From: Caprimulgus europaeus
Taxonomy: Eukaryota; Chordata; Aves; Caprimulgiformes; Caprimulgidae
Direction of reading: 5' to 3'
DNA: 64,000 nucleotides
NCBI GenBank assembly: GCA_907165065.1
Contig: OU015530.1
Location: 43,960,965-44,024,964, forward strand
Shown here: in pieces, positions 12,701 through 24,700 of the stretch
How the letters are laid out: the number at the start of each line of letters is the position of its first letter
Position numbering within the stretch: position 1 is the first letter of the stretch
The notes under the pieces: generated by a model
Database searches by the model: none
What the model saw: the letters and a program-made list of their open reading frames with translations, nothing else
Told to the model about the DNA's origin: nothing
Position numbers and translations under genes: made by a program

Positions 12701-15700
12701 CTGCTAGCAATAAATACAAATAAACATTCTATTTAGCAGATAAAGACATAAAAGTGAATATGAGCTGTTACCAACAAAATAGACCATGATGTAAAGTATG
12801 GATGATCTAATGATATTCTGGATTTTCTGAGCCAAGTTTAAAATTTCTAGAAGCAAGTTTGTCAAAACAAACATACCAAAGTGTGCTGAACCACTGCTAC
12901 TTTTACTTTGTATAGAGGTACTGCATGTCTGGGTCCCAGGTTGTGCTGTGCCTGTTCGATTTATACCCCTGTATAATTTCCTACAGGAGAGTTCATCATT
13001 GTCACTGTCATGTAGGGATGGTGTCCGAGGCCTAAAATGCCGCCATCTACATGATTTGATATTGACTAGTATCTGACTGAGGTCTTTCGAGAGAGATTTG
13101 TCCGAGGTATTTGTTTCTGAGGTATTGGCAAATTGACTGATTGAAGAGTGTTGTGATGAGGAAAACATTTCCAAATCCAGCTGATGAAATGTATTATCGT
13201 AGTCCGAATGCGCTCTGTCTAGTAGCACCCTAAAACCAGGAAAACAACGCAGAATTATACAGTGGCAAGAAAACAGTAAGAAAGTCACCGATTTCCCATG
13301 TATGCTTGGGGATGAAAAGGGGCAGAAAAAACTACACAAAACTCTTATTCTAGAATAAGCCACTTGCTGCCTCCTCCCCCCCGACAAGGAGACACAATTA
13401 TTTTGCAATTTTTTTTTTTTTTTTTAATAACAAGCAGTATGTTTAGGTTTTTCTTCACAGGTATATTCTAGCTTTTATTGTTTGAACAGGTGATTAATAT
13501 ATTGACACTGCAACAACATATACAGTTTTGGTGGAGTTTTTTGTTTGTTTGTTTGGGTTTTTTTTTTAAATCAGGCTGGAAGATAAGAGTTCCACAATAC
13601 AAAGAAAAAACAAACAAACAAAAAACAGAGAATAAAAAAAGCCTCACTGCCATATATATTGAATATACCTACAACCATCCTAATGAAGCAGAGATGTCAC
13701 ACATTAACTTCCAAATCCCCCTGCAAAATCCTAGGAAGAGCCTTCAGCTCCCATTCTGATTTTGCCGATACGCCAACCTGACTTGCTAATACGCGAAGAT
13801 GTGCTAAGCATTTATCTGAAAGCTGAATCACATTCTTATATTTGTTTAAAATTAAAATTTAATACCAATGCACAGTTTTCTTAAAGATGTCACACAATAT
13901 TTGAGAAACAGCACTTACACACTGAACAATTTATACATTTATTTCAATAAAGATACTTAGAAGCAAAATGCCTGAAGACCTGAACTATTTTGTATATTTG
14001 ACAATGTTTGAAATTTAACAGTTATTGTCACTTGTAAGTATTCCTCCCAAAATTCTCCTCTATAACTGGCAAATCACCAAATATGGTCCAAACTCAGAAA
14101 AGCATTTTTCTGAAAAATGTTATTTTTGCTGTTTTTAAATACTACTATGCAAATATTTTAAGTACAAACCATCAGTCATAGCTGAAAACATACATGTAAT
14201 TTCACTCCAGGACCTGGGAGTGTCAGCAATAAAAACCTCTAGAAACATTTAAGAAAATGGTATTAAAGCAGCTTCCATTACTGCAAAGTAGAAAGGTGGA
14301 CATCAACCAGGTAAGGAAACTTGTACCAAATGGAAGTATTTAAAAAGTCGATCTCTCTGATGTCTCAGTTTCTGAGGGGTTTGATTTTTTAAACTTTGCT
14401 CTTTATGTCTTACTGATTTGGGGTTTTGTTTTTCTTTGTGTGGTTTGCTTTTTTTTTAGAAAAAAAATAATATATTTTTGAAAACAGCAATTATGTAGCA
14501 CTTACCTTCCACCACGGCCGACCCGTCTTCGTGCAAACCCAATACACCTCTGCGGTACAGTGAGGGTGGTTAAGCAGTATCTGTAACGTACATCTCCTAA
14601 TCTTCCCTCTTTAGGGCTACTCCATGGCCAGTTGCCAGGTTGGTCTAAATGAGGCTTAAAATAATTTTAAACAATTAAACACAAGAAGTTTTCCCCACAA
14701 AAATGTTCTGTCTTATGACACATAAGGAAATTCTACTTACAGCATAGTACTGACAGCCTGCTTTCCTACGGAAGGCGAAAGGACCATCAGGATCATTTTC
14801 TTCCTCAGCCTCCGAAGAACAAGACAAAACCTTTAAAGAGAGAATGTGTAAGAGGAGAGATATTAGTAAATTCATGAGTTTTACTTAAATTCTTTCCCCA
14901 AGAGCAGCAAAGAACTATAGAGGTCCTACCTGGGAGAGAGGTTCTTCATCTGAGCTAGGAAAATCATACTGATTCAAATCTTTAGCATTGAAGACTGGCA
15001 GTGCAGCAGGACTTGTCTGTTGAGGAGTAGCAGCAGCAGACGAAGGTAAGACTTTTGGCTTCTTCTCATACTTTCTTTTGGGTCTAATAACATCAGGTTT
15101 ATCTTGCTGTAGGAAAGAAAAAGCAGCATAAAATTAAACACACAAGCAAATTTGATTAAAACAGGCATTTTAGAAGACTCCTGTGTAAGCAAGCTGAAAA
15201 GTGAACTCATATCTTCCCCATCTTGATAGCAAAACATGCAGTTGTTTCATTAATATCTGTATTTCATTTCCAGTAACTGAAATGTTTGACAGACAAGGTG
15301 GAATCAAGCACTATTTGCTCAATCAGTGCTAGATAAAACTCTAGCAGTTAAGATAACAGTACTACTTTGGAGAAGCAGACCAAAATATATACAATGGTCT
15401 TCATAAGGCACCTCTTATTTTCTAACATTTTAAATTAATAGTAATTCCTTAAGACTGCATAAATGTCTAAGCACCAAACTATGCTTTAAAAGCAAAAACA
15501 GACGGTAGACTTCACAAAGATACCCAGTTAAACACATTTCCCCATATTACGCAAAGTAAAGTTTAAGTGCATTTCCCAAGTATCCAAGAAATGGATTTAT
15601 TTCAAGCTGCGAGACACTGCATTGACCCAACGTCACTAAGAGGTAAATGCACTTCAGTTACAATGCTCTGCTATCAATGGAAGCAGTCATCGATTCAAGC

Positions 15701-18700
15701 CACCTTGTTAGATTCAGAACAGCCTTTGAACATTCTTCAGTTATAAGTCACCTTTGTTTAAAACTCAAATTATACCTCAGCATTTCTCCTATGTTACCTG
15801 ACCTATTTAATATGCTCAGTTGTTGGCACTGTAGCTATGCTTTGTATGACACAAAATTAAAGCCTTCAGGGAAAAAAGTGCTGGCCAGCTGTCTAAATTA
15901 AATAAGGTTATTTGATACTTAAATACAAAATCAGACAAAGAAATACATCATGCTGAGATATCAGCTGATCATATTTAAAACAAAACAAAACAAACAAAAA
16001 CCCCCAAAACCAACGGCTGTGGATGCCCCCTCCCTGGAAGTGTTTAAGGCCAGGCTGAATGCGCCTTTGAGCAACCTGGTCTAGCGGAAGGTGTCCCTGC
16101 TCATGGCAGGGGGTTGGAACTGGATGATCTTTAAGGTCCCTTCCAACCCACACCATTCTATGATTCTACAAAAAAAAACAACCCTCCAGATTAAAATAAC
16201 TAAATACTTTAGAACAAGATATGGGTTTTACCTCATTAGTCCTATCTTTGTCCAGTATCTAGGTAATAAATACAGTTTTGTTCAGGATGTCCTAACTGTA
16301 GGGACAGTATTAGAGAAAAATGTTCATATCCCCCAGAACAAGGACACAATTTCATGTGTCCTTTTTTTTTTTTTTCCTCTGAAGTTCGTCTATACTTCAT
16401 TTCTGTCTCAAGGAATGCTAGTAGTCTGTATGTCATCCTCGTAACTCGAACAGAACAAAGCATTTTATTCCAATTACAGCTTTGCTAGTTTACTTCCAGT
16501 TTCAAAAAGCTTCCACTCTCCCCCCATCCTAAAATGTTTATCCTGCATACAGCATGCTTGCATAATAGCATGAACTAGAAACTTGGTTACTGATATTACT
16601 CACTTTAACTTTAAATTCTTTCAGTTCCATAGCTTCTTGGTGTTTAAAAGCACTGCTGTTAGTCACAGGAATGATGGGAATAGCATAAGTAGGTTTAATT
16701 GGCTGCCGCTGTGCCATGACCTCAGACACGATCTCTCCACTGTAGTCACCCAAATTATACCTGAAATTAATTTTTTTTTTTTTTAATTTGTTGGAACATT
16801 TACAATGTACAACTGGTAAAAAAAAAACTGCACAGCACAGAGAAAAACAAAGTAATACTTGCAACTTGGGGTAAAGGGACATCCAGGATGATAGCAAGTA
16901 ATACAGAAAGTATTATTCCAGAAAAGGGACTAATATATAAACTTAATTGCAATGACTAATAAACAAACAAATAAAAAGGATAACTACCCTGTAAAGCCCA
17001 TAAAACACATCCAAAAGATAACACTTTCAAAGAAAGAAGCAGAAACCAGAAGGGAAAGAACAGGAGAGGGTTTCCCTCTCCCCTCACTTGGGGGCAGGTA
17101 CCATTTAAAAACATCTGTTTATCACACAAAAGGTTTTAAACCATGAGGCAGAGTGTCTTATTCACAAATCCTCCCTCATGTACGCAATGGAATATTTTCA
17201 CAACAAACAGATCTATAAAACATTGCATTTCAAGTCCTGTGGAAAGTGATGAAGTGCAGTTTTCCTTTCTGAGAAGGGTACTGCATTCTTTCCTCTATTC
17301 AACAACTTATTTTCTTGAAAAAGCTACTGGAAAAATCTTTTGGGATTTCTCCCCTCTCTACTTCTACTGAAAGTGGTCAGTGCTTGAAAAAAGTGCCCTG
17401 GTAGAGACATCCAGCTTGTCTCCCTAAGAAGTCAGACTAAAGAGTTATAGAGCTTTAAAGCAACTGACTCAAAACATTTGTTTTCAGAGATACTTAAGCT
17501 AAAGAAATCTATTCAGGTTCTAAGTATCAATCTAAAGAACAACTCCACATGGCAAGCATGATTCTGAGTTGATTGGCAAAGTGAAAGTTGACAGACCAGA
17601 GCATTTGGTTTTCAGCACAGCTGACAAATAGGATGTCAAAAGAAACACTAGTTGGAGATGACTCACAGAACAACATTTTATATTGTATGAAGTACTCATC
17701 TGTTTTCCTCAAGAGGATATTAGATCAAGCTTTGCTAAAAAAGAACAGTGATAACGAAGAAAAAGAAGAATGGTAATGATTGGAAATGGCCAAAATATTA
17801 ACTGGGATGTCCTTAATCTACACCACTTAAGATTAACACAAATTTCCAAATAAATTTACCTGAAACTATGATCTCTCCCCCTGTATAATATATAGGATAT
17901 ACACACATATTTTAATACATGTACACATGTAATAAAACAATGTATATTAGTGTGATGGGTCACTTTCCCATAATAAGCAACTTCTTAATGTTTTATTTTG
18001 CTCTATGTGAAAATAGCTATTCTGTAAAAGTGAGTTTAAATACTTACTTTAAAAATCTCTCACTGTTTTAAGTGTTCGTGAGAATCAGAATATAAAGTAG
18101 TTACCAAAGCTTTCTGCAGCAATTTCTCAATAAACATTACCTCTTTTCCATAATTTCCAGTGTTAAATGCAGCAACTCTCTCTTGCTTTTTTCCCTCCTC
18201 TTTATCATCTCCAGGATGGTTACTGCACGACTGAGATCTCGACGCAGCTTAAGCATCTTCTCATAAGATGCTTCATCATTTTTTCGATTCTGTAGATACA
18301 CAGTGTATATGTTTCCTCACGTCATTTAAATTAAATAATTTGAATCAAAGTAAGTTATAAATATTTATGTGTGTATATATATATATAATAAGCATATGCT
18401 AAACCAAAGAGAATCATGTGCACATTATCTACGAGCTACAGCTTACCAAAACCATAAGGAGGTTTAGAGATTTAGCAAAAAAATAATGAATTTAAACTGT
18501 CATTCAATAGTTGTCCTAAAGAAGTTTTTTTTCCCATGTTTTTACCCTTGCAAATTAAAACAAAAAAACACCTCAACTTTTATTGTTTTATACTACACAG
18601 TAGAATTGGTTCTTTATATAAGCTAGTTTTTGAGAGGGGGATAAAAGAGAAAGCAAGCAGATGGAGGTAGTGATCTACTTACTTTTCGTGTTTGCATCTT

Positions 18701-21700
18701 TTCTGTTCGTCTTCTAAAAGCCACATAAGGGTCATTTGTGCTGGAACCATCTCTCTTCTCTTGTTTCACTGCTGGGATAAGAGAGGGACCTCGACAGTTT
18801 TTCCTCTTTTTAATCCAGTACTCATACACTTCTCTGATCAATTCATCATCTTCCTTCAGCAACAGCTTGGCCTCTTGCAGGCTGACTGGCTAAATGTAAA
18901 ACCCAGCATGTCACTTTCATATAGCAATGTATAGAGTGTGTATTTCAAATTCTTTATTCTAAGTACCATTGTACCTGCTGACCGCTGCCCTTTTCTAGTC
19001 TGTCTATCATCTCCTCAAATTGCAAAGGAGAAATGTCCATTCTTTTCTTCAACTTATTCACGAAGATCTCATCTTCTGAATCCAAGTCATAATCCGGCTG
19101 CTCAGCATCCAAACTAAAAGCTAAAGGATACAGCGAAAGCTAAAGTTAGTGTTACAACAGAAATGTTTTGCTCTAATAGCAGCATCTGGAATACACATCA
19201 GATTTTTCTTAAGACAAAACCAAAATTACTTGTTTGAATGTTGAAGTAAACCTACTCATAAGTTATATCTATTCTTTTCTTGATAAAAATTAAGCTATTA
19301 AAAATCATATCACCAATAGTTCAGACTTCAGCCCAAACACACTTCAAATATACTTCTACAGAAGTATGTGCAGGCTGTATTACAATGACCTTACACACAT
19401 TCTCATCAGTGATTTTTGTGATGTATATGAGCCAGGCTAAACTGGCCCAACATGGTCTACCCTATGTAGTAATGCATCTTCAAATACAAGTAATGTTTTG
19501 TGGAATACAAACAACTGCTCCATTTTCCATAATATCCTGCGAAAATGCAGCATTCTGCATTCAAAACCAGATCTCCCTAGTTATCATGTCTCCTTCACGT
19601 TGTTCTAGTTTGCAAGAGACACGAATTTCTTTCCAAGCGCACATCTGGAAACACATTGTGAAAAAACATCACTTATTTTTAACAAATACGATGCAGCTGA
19701 AAAATCACTGTTTCAGCTGTTAGACCACTAGACAAGAAAAAGAAGAATGAAAAAGTGTAACCTTAGTATCAGCATGGAAGATTGCTAGCATTAATCTCTT
19801 CATCTGTTTAGGAGCAGAACAACATTCTCTCATCTACGTGATCTTCCACCTCTTCCCTGCTCATTACAGTGGGGGTTGGACTAGATGACTTTTTTTAAAG
19901 GTCCCTTCCAACTCAAACTATTCTATGATTCCACTACTTTAAGCTATCACTGAAGCTTGGACTGATATGAAAGTCTAACATTTAACCAAAGTTAATTAGG
20001 CATGAGATCTGTTTACATACTACAGATACTACTTTTTAAATTCTACTAATTATACCATGCAACATAATTCTGCAACAGATTATATTTTCTAGATGTTTTC
20101 AAAAGTTATCTGAAGTGATGTGGTGCATCAAGGGTCACATCCATACAGAATAGCTGCTATTGACCCACAAAAACAAATTCCCAAAACATTTTTGCAAGTC
20201 ATCAGTGATATCAAAACCCACCTACTTTTAGATGTAGAATACGTCCACTCAGGCACAGGCAAATGCTCCTACTACTGCCAATTCTGCTTGGCTTCCCAAT
20301 CCACTCTACTGTCATTCTATCCTGGTTAAGCTTCAGGGGACAGGTACTCTGTTTCATAACTATATTATATATTTTCAAGTAGAGTTGTGTCTGCCCTTGC
20401 TAATTAACCTAAATTTCCCTGCAAGCTGTAACTACTGAGTATTATAGAGGGCAGAAAGAGGCCTTTGAGATTGCTAAAACTTAAAGTATTAACATACAAA
20501 CACAGACTCAAAAAGGATATTATCTCCTTCTTGATCAAGAACTAAATATACCTCTTCAGTAAGAAGTATGTATTCCTTTACATGTTGGAAAAAATTCTCA
20601 GAAGTCAGTCTTGATGCAAGCTCAGCAGACATTTAAGAGGAATCTCTTGAACTACTAGCAAAATAAAATCTTAGTGTTGACTTCAAGAACGAGTTACTTA
20701 CGCTGTATGTGAATCAGCTGCTTTGGCATTTTAAATTCTCCAGGATATATAGATTCATAGTATGCAATATTACTTTCTGCTTCTGGAACCGGTATAACCA
20801 TGTTATCCCTCTTCTCTCCATATACTTGTTGTGCTGAGATAGCCCGTTGGAGATGATGTTCCTACATACAAAAAAAGTCAAGATGAAAACCAGAGAAAAT
20901 AATTCCAGAGCTCAGACTTTTTAGAGTTAAAGGAAGTCTGTTTCTTTGCAAACGCTCTCACTCCAAATCCCTGAGACTCGACCTAAGAAATCGGTATGGC
21001 ACACCTGACTCAAAACGCACTGCATAAACCAGAAGGTGTTTCCAGTAGGTGGAGCTCTCCCTCTTACACACACAACACACTTCAGCTACCAAACTTAGTG
21101 AGTCAAGTTGCATGTTCTTGGCACACAAGCTACACAAATCCATCTTTACCTATTTCTAGAGAGACAGTTAAGATTGATCAGACATATATATATTACAACA
21201 AATAGCTGCAGACAGATATTCACTCTGGAATTACTCTGTATTTGCTACAGCCATTTATCGCCAGTGATGTCAGAAAACCAGAAAGGAAGCCTGCCATCAC
21301 CTCCTATTAAGAGAAGCAACTATTTTAAAGTCAGACAAAGAAGGATTTCTAAAGACACTCATTTATTGTAGTGTTTTCCATTATCGTCCTTTTTCGCCCC
21401 CTAATCCATAAAATAAAGTTTAATAATAAAATGAGCCACGAGGGTGAGAATAATTAATTTTTAGAAATCTGCAACTGTTTTTCAAGTTTAGAAGTAAATT
21501 ACATTTATACCTGTTACTACAACCTAAGTAACAGATTAGTAACATTACAAATTCTAGTAATTTTCCAATGCTACTATTAAAATGCACACCATTCTTCCTG
21601 TGGTGCTGTCAAGGCAGTAAGCAGTATCAGCAAAGTTCATACAGATTTACCAACAAAAACCCATACAGTAAGATGTGTACATGCATATAAAATGGTTTAC

Positions 21701-24700
21701 TGACAACGTGATGCAGTATTTTTTTCCCTAGTACCAATGCTGGTTTCTATACTGTTCCCTCCTAGGTGCTCAGTAAGCCAGTGCTGCATCAGTTGTGCCA
21801 ATACAGCTATCACTGAGATGCTACAAACCACATTACCGAAATACTCAAAATAGGAACTGCAGCAAAAGGGTGGCAGGGATAAGTGGTTTTAATATTGAAG
21901 TAAAAACATATCAGTGTTCATCTAAATGATCTTACTATAGCTTTGTCTGTCTGACTTCAATTTAACCCCACTTCAGTACAATAAAGGCAATTAACATCTT
22001 CCGTCTAAACTTAGAAAAAATAAGTTATAGGCTTTATTGTAAACTGCAGTTAGTGCAGACTCAAACCAAAACCTGTTTCAAGGTGTAATGCTGCTGCATG
22101 GATTCAGAGGATTTTCGCTTATCTTTGTCTTCAAACAAGCTCCAGATTTTTTTTTCACATCTGTCCCCTGTTAAAAAGTTTCTTCACAAAAAGAAACTGT
22201 GATAGTAAGATGTTATCACACAGTTGTGAGGAAAACTCACTGGACTGATTTTGATCCTCTTGTTAAGTGCAGACACATATGTCACCTAGGAGATGTAGCA
22301 GCTAAAATTTCTTCTTGGGTATGGCATAAAATAATTTATTTTCTACCTTTTATCAAAGCACTGCTGCCAGACACCTCAATTTGTGTAAACAGTAACAATT
22401 CTTCAGGATTTTGTCCCAACAGCTACAACTGTTGCAGAACAGGGAATTAAGCTTTATTTCCATATAGTACAGCAGTATTCTGTGTCAAATACACAGTAAG
22501 AGCCAATGGCTTTTGAACAACAGCAAAGGCTTACTGTTCTTTTCATCATATGAAAGATTCCTGGTGCACTTATCCCAGCTTGGTTTTGAACACAAAAACT
22601 TGCTTTTTTTCCAGGGAAGAAAAGGAGGTTAGACCCTAAATTAAGATTTCCATTTCTCTGATCCATCCCTGATATGGAGATGGACACTACTAGCCAGTAC
22701 CATTACTCTATATCGATTGTCTAACAGACTTTGGTATCAAGAGTTTAAAGAAGTCTTAACAATATTCTTGCAACAGAAACACAAATCACAGTTTTGCCTG
22801 GTTTTCATCCCAATTACAAAAATACTGGGATAGTTTCACTGGGCTAGCCCTTGGCTAGCAGCCACCACAGCCACTCACCCACTTCCCCCCCACCCCCAGG
22901 GGACAGGGAGGAGGACTAGGGGCAAGGGTAAGGAGAATCATAGGTTGAGATAAAAACAATTTAATAATAGAAATAAAACTTAAAATAATACTAATATTCA
23001 AATAGTAGTAACAATGATAACAGTAACAAAATATACAAATGAGTGATGCACAGTGCAGCCGCTCACCACTTGCCAACCCATTCCCAGGTAACGATCCCAG
23101 AGGAGTGACAATCCCAAACTGAAACCACAATCCCAGAAGAGCGAGAGCCCGAGTGAAAGCCAGAAAGGGGCAAAAGAGGAAGAGACCCTCACTAATGTAC
23201 TGGGCATGACATGATATGATTTGGAATATCCCACTGGCATATCCAAATGCCAATTTAGCTTATTAATTTAAATAACCCTCGCTCCCTTAGATCTCATTCT
23301 TGTGGACTAACAAAACGAAGTCCTTCACTTCCAGTGACAAAAATGCAAACACTGATGTCTTATCAGTGTGTCTCTCATAACAGATCCCAGGTTGAGAGCA
23401 AAATGCAGCACTGTTCTAGCTACTAAAAAGAAACCCAGCTCCATTCCAGATAAAAACCAGGACAAATACTCAGTATTTGATTGAGCAGAGTGTTGGCAGA
23501 CCCACGTATTACAGAAGTAACTGTATAAAAGTTCCTCAACTGAAACTGGTAAACTAATCTGTTCAGATCTGTTTTAATTCATCACAAGAGACACTCCACT
23601 AAAAAAGCAGACAAGGCAACCTGCCCTTTACACCCCCACACATCAAGTTCTCATTTATTTGGACAGAAATTATGGATGGACCACTCAGTGGATAAGAAAC
23701 TGGCCGGATGGTCGCACTTAAAGAGTTGTGGTCAACAGCTCGATGTCTGAGTGGAGACTAGTGACAAGTGGAGTCCCTCAGGGGTCGGTACTGGGGTCAG
23801 TGCTGCTCAACATCTTTGTAGGACTGACTGCACCCTCAGCAAGTTTGCTGATGACACCAAGCTGTGTGGTGCAGTTGACATGCTGGAGGGACAGGACACC
23901 ATCCAGAGGGACCTGGACAGGATTGAGAGCTGGGCCTGTGCAAACCTCATGAAATTCAATAAGGCCAAATGCAAGGTCCTGCATCTGGGTCAGGGCAATC
24001 CCAAACATAAATACAGGCTGAGCAATGAGTGGCTTGAGGCCAGCTCTGAAGAGAAGGACTTGGAAGTGGTGGTAGATGAGAAGCTCAACATGAGCCAGCA
24101 ATGTGCACTTGCAGCCCAGAAGACCAACCGTATCCTGGGCTGCATCAAGAGAAGTGTAACTTCAACATCTCGGTGGCTCAGCACACCTCTCTCCTGATAA
24201 TATATATAATCAGGTACGATTCGTAACTCTGGAAGGACTAATTTTTAACATGAAAGCATGTTAAGTATCTACAGTTAACTAACCTATTACAGCTTACAGT
24301 TTCTATCCTGCAGTCACTCTCCACCGTGATTGCACAGCTGATTACTCCCACCCAAATGCAGAACCTCGTTCAACTGAAACCCTAGCCTTCCATTTAAAAA
24401 TGTGGTGGTTTGTCAGAATGATTTTGAATACCAAATTTGAATCAAACTTGCTGGCAGCTCTTCATATTATCTTGATTTACTACATAGATGCTGTAGTCCA
24501 AGTTACTTCTGAAAATACTAACAGGCATTTAAAGACAGACCTCTTCAGAAATTTAACTCTCTTCACTTTGACTGTTCATCCATTTCCAAATATTGTTTTC
24601 CAATGAAATACATTTCTACTATACAACAGTTTCTATAACACTGTTTCCATTCACTGCATAACAGAGCAGTATCAAAAAGTCTTTTCTAAGAAAAGTCAAG

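Noticed and set aside
19280-19723. 147-codon plus-strand frame in intron 2
   Set aside because: Antisense to EPC1, no domain, ends in plain intron sequence; expected by chance in 64 kb.
22855-23253. 132-codon minus-strand frame as a membrane protein gene
   Set aside because: It lies entirely within the solo LTR; hydrophobic composition comes from the T-rich U3/R sequence.
23778-24197. 148-codon plus and 107-codon minus frames as host genes
   Set aside because: The plus frame is a decayed CR1 reverse transcriptase fragment and the minus frame is its antisense shadow.
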